Part shown: in pieces, positions 11,911-23,587 of the stretch
How the letters are laid out: the number at the start of each line of letters is the position of its first letter
How positions within the stretch are numbered: the first letter of the stretch is position 1
Assembly (NCBI GenBank): GCA_963995525.1
Contig: OZ023205.1
Coordinates: 47,855,748 to 47,919,747 of the forward strand
DNA: 64,000 nt
Source of the DNA: Escarpia spicata
Taxonomy: Eukaryota > Annelida > Polychaeta > Sabellida > Siboglinidae
Reading direction: 5' to 3'
Notes under the pieces: model-generated
What the model saw: the letters and a program-made list of their open reading frames with translations, nothing else
Told to the model about the DNA's origin: nothing
Database searches by the model: none
Made by a program: the position numbers and the translations under genes

Positions 11911-12770
11911 AGAACTAGTCGAGTGAGTTGTGTTTCGAAGTAGCAGAAACTTTGACAGAAACAATGACGTCTAATGCTCGGGAAATTTAACATGCATGCA
12001 GGTATGGACGAGGATGAAAACAATAAACAACGATAATTTGTTCGGCATTCTACGTGACAGAATTAATGAAGAAGATACGCAAAACAATTGAGGTATTTTG
12101 AAAGGCTTTTCTGTAGCTGGTATTAAAAAGTATGCAAAAACAAGTAATTTGCGGTGCAAAAACTGTTCAAATTTACGTCATAGCAAAGGTGTTGTACGTA
12201 AACTTCGGGAAACCATCCTCTGCGTTTGTATGTAATCATGTCATGAGGATGTCTATAATACTAATTGATAATTGTTGTTGTTGTAGCAGACATTCTTCAT
12301 TTGAATATATGAAAATATTAATAGTCTATGCCAGGTAATAATAAAAGAATTGCACACTGTGCTTGTGGCGCTACGAGATGTTAGCGCAAGATAACAACCA
12401 CGAGAGCCGCAAACCCACACACCGTGAGTTATTCGCGTAATATAACATGTCTTAACGTTTCTTCTTTTGAATGTATGCATATTTACCCTTCTTATCTCTG
12501 CAAACATGCAATTCTTGTACTGCCACTGTGACCACAGCATCTTCAATGTTGGCCGTAACTGTCAGGGACTTGCAAAACTTTGATCGTTCGTAGTTCTAAA
12601 CGGTTATAGCTGGCTTCACGAATGACTGTTAACATTTCCTAAAGGTCATAAATGGAAATACATGGGCGCTCAATACTGTCTGGTGCTGTTAAATATAAAC
12701 AATCCAGGAAACAATTAGTTGTGCATGGCATAAATTGCAACATAATGACTGCCTCTGATTCCTTCACAGG
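11911..12770. other. no gene recognised
   Basis: AT-rich non-coding sequence with only short random frames. Confidence 0.4.
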
Positions 12771-12889
12771 ATAGTGCATTAGACACGAAACATTCCTAAG
12801 AAACCCTAACATCTGTTACAAATCGTTATCAGTAATCCCCAATTGCATTCTGCAGCACCAAATCGTATTGGCTGACCTTGTCTTTTGAC

Positions 12890-13430
12890 CTATGAAATCT
12901 ACCAAATACAGTTCATATTGTATTTGAAATCATAAATCTGCCACAATTACGACTAAAGTGGTAATTAGGCGTAATATGATTGTTGGTGACCATTTTGTTT
13001 TTATGTTTTGGGGCGTTCCATTGCTGGGATTAAGACTTGTTTATGATGGTTAAGGACACTATTCTGGGTACGAATCAAACATAAATAATTTGTTTCCAAT
13101 TGTAGGAGTTCCCTGGATTATTTGTATTCTACAGCACGAGATAGTATTGTGCGAAACTGAACGTCCATTGTTACCTTTAAAAAACAATCAGATGATGTTT
13201 ATATTGCATTTATTGGATTCTGTAATGCCAAAAACATTAGAAACAAACTGTTAACCATGAATCTACCTCAATTAGAACTAAAGTTGTGAGTAATAGTATG
13301 ATTTAGAGGCAATTTTTTTTGTAGGATTTAATGTTGTTCCCGGGCTGAGATTTCTTAGGACTTTTAATGGTTAAATACACCATTCTGGGTAGGAATCAAG
13401 CAAAGAAACTCTTGTTGCAGTTTGTTTGGG
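12890..13430. repeat. diverged tandem duplication, about 325 bp
   Basis: The segment 12890-13115 and the segment 13215-13440 share ordered matches such as 'attagaactaaagt' versus 'acgactaaagtgg', and 'cattctgggtaggaatcaa' versus 'tattctgggtacgaatcaa'. Non-coding. Confidence 0.6.
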
Positions 13431-13789
13431 GTATACCTATGTGCCAATCACAAAATGCATGGAAAACTACATGCTGTATTACCTAGCTTTTGTTACTTGG
13501 CCATCCGTCGTGCGTCCTAGCAGACACAAACCTGCAATCACGCATACTCGCCGAACACTATTTATCAGCTACGAACAACGCTTCTTCAATTTAGCTCATA
13601 CATCTGTGTTAGTCACACATTACGTCATTCAGCTCTTACCGGCCAAATGAATACAACCAAAGTAGCCGCCACAAAAATATTAAAATGCACGTAGTCTCAA
13701 ATCTTCACATCCAAATGAGGCACACATAAGATTAAGCCGTCTCTTTATATATTTTCCAACATAAGGAAGTTAATGCTATCGTTTTTATT

Positions 13790-14625
13790 TTAAAAATAGT
13801 TACAAATAGAAGATGGTGGCCATATGAGGCGTACAAATAAACTTATGCTGATATTTTCGCAGTCTGATAAAGTACAAATACGATTAAACTGTCTAAGTTT
13901 CTTTAAATAGACGACTACCTACCATTATTATTTTATTTTGTTTGAAAAAATTTTAAAGCAAGATGGTGGCCATATCAGAACAAACACGATTGTCATCACG
14001 AAAATGCGTTGGTATCAATCAGATATGGCATAAACATGACTAAACTGTCAATTTGATAAGTTTTCGTAAAAAATCAAATTGATAAAACAATTCTTTATTT
14101 GAAAAAAATGCAAAAGAAGGCAAGGTGGCGACCAGATAAAAATAACGACAAATGTCCGCAAGAAAAGTACAAATCAACTTATTCTGATATTGTCGCTTGC
14201 AACCCGATAAGGTACAAACATGATTACACTGTCACTTTATATGCGTTCATATATAGACAAGTTGACAAAACTATTATTTATCTAAAAAATGTAAATAAAG
14301 CAAGATGGCGGCCATATTAGAACAAACAAGATAGTTAACATAAAAAGAATCAACGTATTCTGATATTTCTGAAACTGTTGATTTGTACATTTTCGTGTCG
14401 ACAATCTTTTTGTTGTAATGTGGCCGCCATCTTGTTTTTTTGCATTCTTTTTAAAGCAAATAAGGGTAGCTTCAAATCGTATGTGTATGGAAACTTACAA
14501 AAAGACAGTAAGTTTAATAGTGTTTGTATCTTATCGGTTGTGAAAATATCAGAATAAGTTGATTTGTACGTTTCCTGCAAACATTTTTTCATTGTTCTCA
14601 TATGGCCGCCATCTTGCTTTTGTTA
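13790..14625. repeat. satellite with YY1-like motif, part inverted
   Basis: A unit of roughly 155 bp that begins near 'caagatggcggccatat' and continues through 'cttattctgatattttcgc' is present in about four direct copies (motifs near 13811, 13960, 14121 and 14300). It then appears twice in the opposite orientation (motifs near 14421 and 14602). The inversion centre is about 14345-14395. 'AAGATGGCGGC' matches the YY1 recognition core. The arrangement could fold back on itself. Confidence 0.75.
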
Positions 14626-16070
14626 CAATTCCATTATTGCAATTTTATGTAAAGCCGCTGAAGCCTACATGAAACTGCAATAATGAAATAGCTAGCTTAA
14701 ATATAACAATATTTCCGCTGGATGTACACACGATTTATTTTTAGTTTTTTTAGTTATTACCGTTTGAACATCGAGAACCCTGCAGTATGTACGTGACCGG
14801 CTGTTTGATTGCCGTGAAGTTGTCAAACAGCCGCCGATATAATTTTCAAATGGCATTACAACTAAAAAAGTAAAGAAAATTCCTCTGTACACCCAGCGAC
14901 AAATTTGTAGGTAAGATTATTATCTTTACGCTGATATAAAACAAATATTATATTACGTGATTGCAGTTTCATGTACAGTCTGAAACAAAAAGCTGCGCCG
15001 CCGCCCGGCATGCTAATGGATAAGGCGCTGTCAGCGGCACTTACACCGGTGACGTCAGCAACATCTGACGGGCTGGTTGCTTCGTTACACGCAAATGACC
15101 ATGTTTGAGCGAGCTTAGTGACATGAATTAGCAATGAAGAGACTTCATATTTGGCACATTACTTGATAAGAGCATTAAGTTTACGTATGCAAAGTTTCAA
15201 ATATATTGATTTGAACATTTAATTTTATTTAATGTTTGACTGTTTTGAAAATGTATATAAGTATAGAACCATTCGTAAAGACCGTCGCTGTTCACCTTAT
15301 CGCATTAATAAAATCATGTTTTATTGTTGAATTACCGACTTAATCAAGTCATTAGAGGGTGACTGCTAACGACCCTATCTCGAAACGCATCAATATCACG
15401 ATAGCGACACGCACTTGGTTCGATTGTTCATTAGTGAACAAGATTATGACAGTACTAAACACATGCGTCTACTTACAAGAAAGTGAGACTAAAACGATCG
15501 TAACGCGCAAATCCATTGTAATAACATACGTCTCCACAACGACTCTTCGCACTTTAATGACGTCACGGAAGCTTCGAGTTTCTGACAAATGCTTCAATTC
15601 TAGGTTGCATTTTGACGTCACGAATAAATAAAAAACACGTGAGAGTTTATTTGTAGGACAGAAAGCGCAGCATTCATGTGCTCAACACACTGAACTCGTG
15701 TTCTTACTTTTAAAATCACAATGCCGTCACGTTGTTAATTGTGCGGTAGGATGCATCAATCGTTGGTAAAAGTGAACTTTACCTCAGCTATCTATCTTAT
15801 GAATTGGACACATGGGGGGCCGGCTTTATGAAAACGCTAAGAACGTCTTTAACGCTAAGATGATTGTCTTTGTAAATGACGAGATTTGTTAATATGCGAA
15901 CATAGGAGTTAACGCAAACACGTGACGCTAAGTTAATGGCGTGTGTTTTTATAAAGCATGTGGGGTTTTCGTACGATATTGTAATCACAGCACTGCCCTT
16001 ATTAGTAATTAGTAGACGTATAGGCGTCCTTGCTTTGAAACAATAGATGCGTGTTCATACGTTTACTCCT
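14626..16070. other. no gene; three TGACGTCA palindromes
   Basis: No convincing exon. The cAMP-response-element octamer TGACGTCA occurs at 15050-15057, 15558-15565 and 15613-15620. A TATA-like 'tgtatataagtatagaacc' near 15250 followed by 'attaataaaatc' near 15304 could be a remnant of a retroelement LTR, but no second copy or priming site was found. Confidence 0.4.
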
Positions 16071-16079
16071 TTCGATATC

Positions 16080-16690
16080 AGCAGCCGATCTGATTGAATA
16101 GATCTTGTTGCTTTTTCTTTAATTCTCTTGCGTCTCGAGCGAGTTTGGCTCGTGTCGCGGTTAAATCCTCATTCAAGAAGATTGTTTCGTTAGGCTTTGT
16201 TTTGTCCTTTCATTCGGAAACGTGCTCTTAGTATGTTGTCTCTGGTAGTTTCACTTCGGAAACGGAATATGATGGGACGTGTACGAAGTACTCCCTGCTT
16301 GTTTATTCTGTGTCCTAGTCAGTGACTGCGTTCAACCTAGTTTCTCTCGATGGGCGGTGTAAAAGACATGGTGTTATTGACGACTGCCAATACCACCGAC
16401 GACTCGGGCAGACCATGTAGTCTCAAGTGGGGGCACCGTGAATATTGCTCATGTTGGCTTTCCATTACTTAATTTCGCCTTTGTCACAAATTCAGCTATC
16501 CGATCTTCGTTTTTATTCAAAATTAGTGTCAGATTGCATATCTGAGTGTTCATGTTATCTAATTTGTCAGCCAATGACTGGGGGAGAAGCACTTGTTTCA
16601 TTTTGAGTAACACGTTCAGTAGCTCAATTAGTATAACTGCCAACTGTCTTCACTGGTTTCTTCCGCTGTGCCTGTTTTGCTCGCGGCATG
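16080..16690 (-). mobile_element. L1-like LINE ORF1 remnant
   Basis: The minus strand starts at about 16690 with MPRAKQAQRKKPVKT. It continues in shifted frames through a coiled-coil-like stretch (LADKLDNMNTQICNLTLIL) to a C-terminal block near 16080-16190 reading IFLNEDLTATRAKLARDA. That last block matches the RNA-binding ORF1p C-terminus of L1-like elements, where an INEDL-x-x-x-R-A-K-L motif recurs. Broken by several frameshifts; no RT follows on this side. Confidence 0.7.
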
Positions 16691-16699
16691 TTGTGGTGT

Positions 16700-17880
16700 T
16701 GTTAATGTTATGACGTGATGTCCAACCACAACATCATTGCAAACTTTCTACCACACGGGCTTGGTTGTCTGGATTGATCAAGCGTGGGGTGTCGGGTGGA
16801 TGGACGCCATAAGTAAAGATAAAAATACTGATTAGAGTAGTTCTGGATTTTGGAGAATGCTTCCAGGTGTGTGTTGTAGCATTTTTTGCCATGATCATAT
16901 ACCCCTTGGTGTCTTTTTTAAAAATCGAAATATGCAAAATGTTAGTAGAAATTACCCATGTGGCAGCCATTTTGCATTTGCCATTTTGACCCGTCATAGA
17001 GTGTCGGGACAAGGTGTCATACACTAAACTCGGATTCAGCATCCTCAAATTATGTTAAAAAGGTTGTGTGCCCACTCTTCCCCAAAAATGACTCTAAAAT
17101 CTTATAGTAGCATATTTCTGGTATGTCCGAGTAGACCATAGATCCTGATTGGCTAAGTGCCTCAATAATTTTGGAAGGCAAAACTTACTTCGCCGACGCA
17201 ACTCAGACGCAGATAGTACCGGCATACACGTCATGATGCGACTCGCCGACGACTATTTCGTCTACGACGATTTGTCTTTACCTGCATACACGTCACGTTG
17301 TGACGATTTGTGTGCGATGATTTATATTTAATATCAAACATGTTTGACATTCTACAACGCAATCAAGACTGCCCTCTTGACAAGCGTCGCGTCGCAAGGG
17401 GGCATACACATCACGACAAATCGTTGACTAAAACCCAGTCGCGTCGTGTATGTCGGGCTTAAAATAGATTTTGTATATATATATCCATTGGCACAGACGC
17501 GGGCTTATCAGGAAAATGTATTCTTCCATGTGCAAAACAGGGTAGGGTACGTTACCTAGTTTATAATGGGAAATGCGAAGTTTCAAGCTATAAGTGATGT
17601 ATCCACATCTATCCAACTTGATATTAATTCATATATGCATTCATTGCCATACGATCGCGATTAACAACTTGAATATCACCTGTGAAATTTGTCTAAATCA
17701 CGTACAAAAAAGACAGCAAATTTCAGGATTGCGGAATGTGACGTGCTTAAGACAATGGATGAGCATAATGCAACCATGTGATATGATTTGCGTTAGTTGT
17801 TTTGTCTGTTAGGCATTTGATACAGCTTACAGCTAGCCCCGGTCCGCCTACACAATTGCAGCACTATACGACACTTGATC
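16700..17880. other. intergenic, possible DNA-element remnant
   Basis: Upstream of the glycosyltransferase. At 17185-17460 the motifs 'catacacgtcatgatgcgac', 'gcatacacgtcacg' and 'gcatacacatcacgac' recur in both orientations with CGTCGCGTCG-type ends. They resemble a short inverted-repeat DNA element, not identified further. Confidence 0.35.
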
Positions 17881-17956
17881 TGCATATCTTCAGTTACGAC
17901 CGATGTTTCAGGCAACGTACTATACAACACGCTGTTACTTGCCGTCGGCCAGAACA

Positions 17957-18641
17957 ATGTTGCCACCGTTGAGAAGAGTCGTCTTACTCGCCGCCTTGTT
18001 CCTCGTCTGTGCGTGTCTGTGTGCTCTTATTTCAGTTCGCAGGGTACACACTACACACCGGCGTCTCGTTCACCCGGGTCACCGATCACAGTGGACGGAA
18101 TTGAGCAGGAATAAGAACCACAATTCTAGACGGGACAAGGTGATGAATACGACGAGCGGCACACACGCCGCTTGTTCGCTAGAACGTTTCAGGGACGTGA
18201 CCGCGAACTTTCGAGACAAACTTCCCCAGAGCACATTTGGTCGGCCTTGCTTCGAGTCAGACTTCCTTGACGTGGTCCGGATGCGGAGTGACCAGACTCC
18301 GAAGCTGCTCTCGAAGCGGAGACACCCCAGGAGCGGAGGCGGGTGGCCAAATGGCAAGGGGAACGTCGTTCCCAACCTAGTCCACTACATCCACTTCGGT
18401 CGGGGAATGAAGTTCACATTCCTCGTCTACCTTAGTTACCTGAGCGCGCATAGGTTCATCAGACCTGAGTACATCTTCCTCCACGGCGATACCCTTCCCA
18501 CAGGATCTTGGTGGGAGCGGACCCTGGAGGACGTGCCCAATATTTATCACGTGCACGTTCGTGACATTTTGGGCATTCGTGGTAAACGGTTCAGATTTCC
18601 GACACAGCATTCGAATCTGCTGAGGCTGTATATAATGCTAG
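17957..18641 (+). CDS. DXD glycosyltransferase, exon 1
   Basis: First coding exon of a type II Golgi-type glycosyltransferase. I chose the ATG at 17957 because it has a purine at -3 and puts the helix directly after a short basic cytoplasmic stub (MLPPLRR). An in-frame ATG at 17903 would add 18 residues in a poorer context. Residues 8-27 (VVLLAALFLVCACLCALISV) form a signal anchor, followed by a basic stem and then the start of the catalytic fold: NLVHYIHFGRGMKF, YIFLHGDTLPTGSWWE, NLLRLYIML. These match the N-terminal half of the DXD sugar-binding family (Gly_transf_sug type). The donor 'G|gtaagt' ends the exon in phase 1. GC is much higher than in the flanks. Confidence 0.9.
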
Positions 18642-19810
18642 GTAAGTAACAAACGGGCTGTCATAATATCGTTAATCTAAACATCTACTTATAATCGAGC
18701 TTACGTATGTATGCGGTAGGTTAACGTTTTCCTCTTAGATGGCTTGAACCTCAAGCGCCAAACCTTTATGCATGATTAATCTATGACCACTAGAATAGGA
18801 GGCAAGACCTACATTTTTTTTCCATATACCCCATATACATCAAGATTCTAACATTTACGGGGTAAACCAGTTGTTCGGAACGTAAAACGTAATGTGTGCG
18901 TAATACGTAAAACGTAACATAACAATCACAGGAACCATTCGCGCGCGGCAAATAGTTTCGGAAAACGGCCCTGCGTCATGAACTTGGCAGCATGAAGTAG
19001 ACGCTGACAGTATAATGTTCATGCCAATAACATAGCAATACAAATATCACTTGACAAGTCTGCACTATCACGACTAGAGCCTGTGAATGTGAACTTCACA
19101 CTTTCTCCAACCTTCGTCATTTTTGAACAAAAAACGAGTTTCTGCGAACGCGTTATGGTGTCTATGTAACGATGCTGTGTGTTTTCTAACACTTGATAAA
19201 TATCACTATCGCGACTGTCATCTACGTCAGGTAACGGGCATTTTTTCTAGTATTATATAATGTGTGTATAATTTCTCGTAAAGTGAGTGAAATCCAAAAC
19301 CAATCTCGTAGGGCCTACTGCTGTCACGATCGAATATTGAAAACAACATACTTACCCGAATGCTGTTATAATCATGCATGTTACGACAATTTAGCTATTA
19401 ACCTCTTTATTATAACAAAACCTATCATTGTTGGTACCTATCAGGAACAAAACGCTAAGACAGTAACTGGTCATCTTTATTATACAGTTTGCCTAATATT
19501 CAATCAGCAACTTGGTGGTATATTTGGTACGGCGCGTGAATTAGAATTAAATAATAGAATAGTTTACTTTAAGTTTGCGACATGTGATTTTCAAAACCTC
19601 TGGTGTTGTTATTAGCATTAAAACAACAGAACACATTAATGGAACGACAGCCCACACCGTCATAGCAGCTATAGATTGTCTGTGCCATTCAACAGTCAGG
19701 ATAACCAAATGTATTGGCGGTAGCTCGCTCGTGTTTAGCTAGCCTGGCTGGAAATGGTACACGTCAAAATACAACACCGCCGCCGTTTGGGTTCAAGATG
19801 TCGCATTTAG

Positions 19811-19912
19811 AGTATATATATATATATATATAATTATATAATTTATATATATATATATACATACATACGTACATACATACATATAATATATATATATATG
19901 TATATATTTAAT
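19811..19912. repeat. (TA)n and TACATACG microsatellite
   Basis: Two TA runs flank a 'catacatacgtacatacata' stretch. Able to form a hairpin. Confidence 0.95.
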
Positions 19913-20223
19913 ATTGTTGCTATCTCGGAGTGAACTTGTGGGATTTGGCCCTACGCGATCGCACAGCCTTTGTACCGAATAAAAGACGTTTTTAAAAGGG
20001 TTAATATTTTTAGCGTTTTAATATCCCTTTACAAGCTACTCTAACCGAGCGGAGATCCGTGTTCGAGACTCATGGTTTTTGAACGATCCCCATACACAGT
20101 AGTGTCTTTACTCTGTGCTTTACCCATACTGATATAATATTGTAATTAATATAAGAATGAATATTCGGTCATTTAATTTATATAATGTGATATCACAATT
20201 ATACAAATGCGCTTATCTATTCA

Positions 20224-20245
20224 TGTGTGTGCGAGCGTGCGTGAG

Positions 20246-20276
<31 letters not shown>
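20224..20276. repeat. (GTGC)n microsatellite
   Basis: GTGC/GCGT tetranucleotide run. Confidence 0.95.
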
Positions 20277-20550
20277 TCCTTCATACAACGGAATGCAACC
20301 AATCGGAACCGTGAATGTAGACGGTGACACATAAAAGCCTGAGGCATTCACTTTAATAGCAGCTGCTTGCATATTTATATTGTTCTCTTTTAATTAACGC
20401 CCGTTTAATGGTGACCAGTCGCCCGGTTGCTAGAGTGACCTCTGCTGTTTTACATTAAGCACTCAAGCAATAAGATTGCTCGTACACATTCAAGATGTCG
20501 CTTTCACACGGGCACTCGGAGCACGGAAACTTGTGCATGTGTGTGATGTG

Positions 20551-20720
20551 CGTGTGGTTTGTGTGGTTTGTGTGGTTTGTGTGGTTTGTGTGGTTTGTGT
20601 GGTTTGTGTGGTTTGTGTGGTTTGTGTGGTTTGTGTGGTTTGTGTGGTTTGTGTGGTTTGTGTGGTTTGTGTGGTTTGTGTGGTTTGTGTGGTTTGTGTG
20701 GTTTGTGTGGTTTGTGTGTG
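20551..20720. repeat. 9-bp (GTGTGGTTT)n minisatellite
   Basis: About 18 near-perfect copies of a 9-bp unit. Because nine is a multiple of three, open frames run through on both strands (V-W-F, C-G-L, T-T-Q, H-K-P repeats). These are artefacts. Confidence 0.97.
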
Positions 20721-20779
20721 GTGTGCACGTGTATAATGTGAATGAACGCGCGTGCTTGAGTAGATACGTACGTGTGTGT

Positions 20780-20966
20780 TACATACATACATATATACAT
20801 ACATATATACACACATACATACATATATAAACAACATACATAGATACCACATACATACGTACATACATACATGCATACATACAGCATACGAGCACAGTAC
20901 AGTACGGACGGACGTTCGCACACAGACACAGAGACGCACACGCACACGCACACGCGCACGCACACA
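20780..20966. repeat. (CATA)n and (CACACG)n microsatellites
   Basis: 'acatacatat' repeats up to about 20885, then CACACG/CGCACA repeats at 20925-20966. Confidence 0.93.
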
Positions 20967-20979
20967 GCTAATTGTACTA

Positions 20980-21515
20980 CTGCACAAAACAATAGTCAGG
21001 CCTCATTTGGAATGTTACATACAATTTTGGAAGCGGTATCATAACAAAGACATTGATTAGTTAGAAAGAGTACAACGAACAGGTACCAAAGTGGTTCCTG
21101 AGCTGAGTTATGAAAGTCGTCTAATAGAATGTAGGTTGACAATATTAGATGCTAGGAGACTACATGGGAGGAGACCACATAGAAGTGTTTAAAATATTGA
21201 ATGGTTATGACGCTACTGATACGGGTATTTTTTCAAAATAAAAAAGCAGTAGAACAAGAGGGCACAGTGTAACAGTAGTTAAGGAACAATGCAGGTTAAA
21301 TATGAGAAAGTACTCATCTTCATAGAACAATAAATAACTGAAACAAATGGTGTGGTGATTGTGTTAATTCTACCCGTGTGAATATGTTTAAAATTGAATT
21401 GGTGGATCACTTATGAGGGCGAAGGCCTAGGTGGAAAATTATTAGACTTTTGATAAGCCTAAGATGTCCTAGTCTACATGCCATCTGGAGGGTAAACCTT
21501 TAAATCGCAATATCG
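20980..21515 (+). mobile_element. CR1-like LINE 3' end, old copy
   Basis: Encodes KTIVRPHLECYIQFW then LERVQRTGTKVVPELSYESR, the same C-terminal block as the LINE at 4.9-6.4 kb but more diverged. It ends in 'tcgcaatatcgttaaata'. Multiple stops. Confidence 0.85.
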
Positions 21516-21521
21516 TTAAAT

Positions 21522-21616
21522 ACATGTGTACATACATGTACACATACATACATGTACACATACATACATGTACACATACATACATAGATACGTACGTAAG
21601 TACCTACGTACACACA
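21522..21616. repeat. (ACATACATGTAC)n microsatellite
   Basis: Repeats of 'catacatgtacacata'. Self-complementary because of TGTACA. Confidence 0.93.
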
Positions 21617-22060
21617 AAATACAGCAACATTTGTTTGACCAACAAATTTTTGTTTTATTGAAAGGTGGCTCCTCGATAGCGATTGTGAGTAGCAAGCTTA
21701 TAGAGGAGTCTCCGGACCCGGTAACGTGTACCTGTTATGTGTACATTTATTTTCTACACATAAAACTTGTGACTTGTTATTTTTTATAAATATTTTGATG
21801 CATATTTTCACATGGGTCATATAACACACTATTCTTCTTCTTCTTCTATGTAACATACACACATAATACACATGCACGCACACACAAAGTACACGCACGC
21901 AATGGTTCACCATCAAAAACCGTCGAACTTGTCAGGTCAAAGGACGGAAAAGTATATACAAGCAAAGTGCTGAATTAGATTATAATATAAATTCAAAGCA
22001 GAACTACGTACGCCTTGGACACAAAATGTACCTGGAAGGACACTAGAAGGTGTTCTTATA

Positions 22061-22180
22061 CAGCGGTTCTTAACCTTTTTTGGCTGCAACCCTAATTCTT
22101 ACCGGGGAACTTGCTCGGCGACCCATATATTCACAACATTAATTTGTCAAGATAAAATAAATAATAAAAAATTAATAAAT
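22061..22180 (+). mobile_element. hAT-type terminus, truncated
   Basis: Starts 'cagcggttcttaacctttt', a classic hAT inverted end, continuing '...ggctgcaaccctaattctt'. No matching right end was found before the next exon, so I take it as a truncated or non-autonomous copy. The right limit is approximate. Confidence 0.55.
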
Positions 22181-22663
22181 AAGAAATATTATTTTTAAAA
22201 GCTTGCTGAACACGAGAAATCACTAACTCTGCGTTGTCCGTTGCTCTACCGACCTAGAAACAGGACTGCCGTTACAAACAAGGCAAAGATGGTGGACGGA
22301 GTTGAGAAGGTCGTACGATTTTGACAACGTTCGAAGGATATAGTATGCTAATTTACTTCATACTGGTGATAACAAGGCAGTTATAATTGGTCGATATAAT
22401 GTTTGCTTTCAAATATTTATTTAATACTGTCTTTTGCCAGGTGGCCCTTCTTACTTCCTGTTTGATTCCAATTGTTCTGCTGTTGGACCCGTTTCTGTGA
22501 AAAGGCGTAAGTTATATCCAGTCGGAGCAAGAAGCCAGCGTAGGCCTATCGCGCGCATCTCAACTGGTTTCATAAACGTAGATCCGTCTTGTGAATGTGC
22601 TAATAAATGTGTGCTGCTAGCCATACATGTGATGCTCATCTTCGACTTGTTTGTGGCCTTCAG

Positions 22664-23157
22664 ATTATGGCGGCATTTACCTCGACCACGACGTGATTGT
22701 CGTGAAATCGTTCGACGCCCTGCGGAGCCACGACTTCACGATGGGCCGCCCAGTGCCGTACGCCCTCAACAACGGCGTGATGCTCGGTCGGCGAGGAGCG
22801 CCATTCGCACAGCTGTGGCTGGAGACGTACCGCTCTCCTAGTCTCAATCTCCGCCACTACGGCCACGAGTCGGTGCGCACGGCACACAGACTGTGCACCT
22901 TGTTTCCGCACCTCGTGCACGTCGAGGAGCGCTCCCTGGCCCAACCCAGCTATCAGAACGTGGAACTGTTCTACCGCGACCCGTACGACTGGAGCGACAA
23001 CTACGCCGTGCACGTGATGGGCGAGAAGGGTGCGAGGATACCGACGGGTGCCGAGTCGCTGAAGGGCTACGACTGCATGCTGGGAGAGGTGATGCGACTC
23101 GTGTACTTCGGTGACCCGAAACTGTTGTCCAACAATACGTGGAAGGGTTTGACATGA
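22664..23157 (+). CDS. DXD glycosyltransferase, exon 2
   Basis: Final coding exon. Joining the G from exon 1 to AT gives D229, and the sequence continues YGGIYLDHDVIVVKSFD. This is the hallmark YGGIYxDxDV box with the metal/nucleotide-sugar binding DXD at D236 and D238. Downstream blocks NNGVMLGRRGAPFAQLW, LNLRHYGHESV and AVHVMGEKG fit the C-terminal half of the family, ending NNTWKGLT and TGA at 23155. The spliced protein is 392 residues, an ordinary length for this family. The enzyme probably transfers a hexose or N-acetylhexosamine onto glycans or glycolipids in the Golgi. Donor and acceptor cannot be named from sequence alone. Exon 2 is distinctly GC-rich, and its antisense open frames are shadows. 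Confidence 0.92.
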
Positions 23158-23587
23158 GCATTAGGGGAAAGTCCCTAAAGCGCACCGCCTAAGCATTATC
23201 TGCTATTATTTTGAAATGTATTTCTCACAAAATCGATTTATTTGCATTATTCGACGCGGGTACATTAATTCATCATTATCTATACAGTAAACGTCATAAT
23301 TGTTAGAAAAGAAAACAATATTGCATAAAGTGCCCCCAAAGCGTCCCACCGCCTCTCCCCAAAGCGCACCTCCTGTGTCATGGTCACCAAATGCTGTCAA
23401 TCGCATAGGCAATCCAACTAAAATGTAGACTAGGCTAAACGTTTATTGTTGCATGCTGGTGAAAACAATTACTGATGACATTACGGAGTGGTAATTACTA
23501 ATTACTATTAGGCATATAGTCTAGCCACCATTGACTCATTGTTGACCGTTAACCTACACTGATAGTCTACAGTCAACCATTCTGCGA

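Larger units (their letters stand above)
18642..22663 (+). other. 4.0-kb intron of the glycosyltransferase
   Basis: Begins 'gtaagtaac' and ends 'gtggccttcag'. It holds several microsatellites, a LINE tail and a hAT-like terminus, each listed separately. I see no further coding exon inside it, and joining the two flanking exons restores a conserved motif, so no exon appears to be missing. Confidence 0.85.

Noticed and set aside
15240..15345. Possible retroelement LTR (TATA-like plus polyadenylation-like signal)
   Set aside because: No second LTR, primer-binding site or gag/pol sequence nearby.
20490..20992. Long open frames (up to 165 codons) on both strands
   Set aside because: They are read through a 9-bp tandem repeat and CATA/CACACG microsatellites, with composition such as TTQ or HKP repeats and no domain.
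22660..23185. Antisense and alternative frames over glycosyltransferase exon 2
   Set aside because: GC-rich shadows of a well-supported exon.
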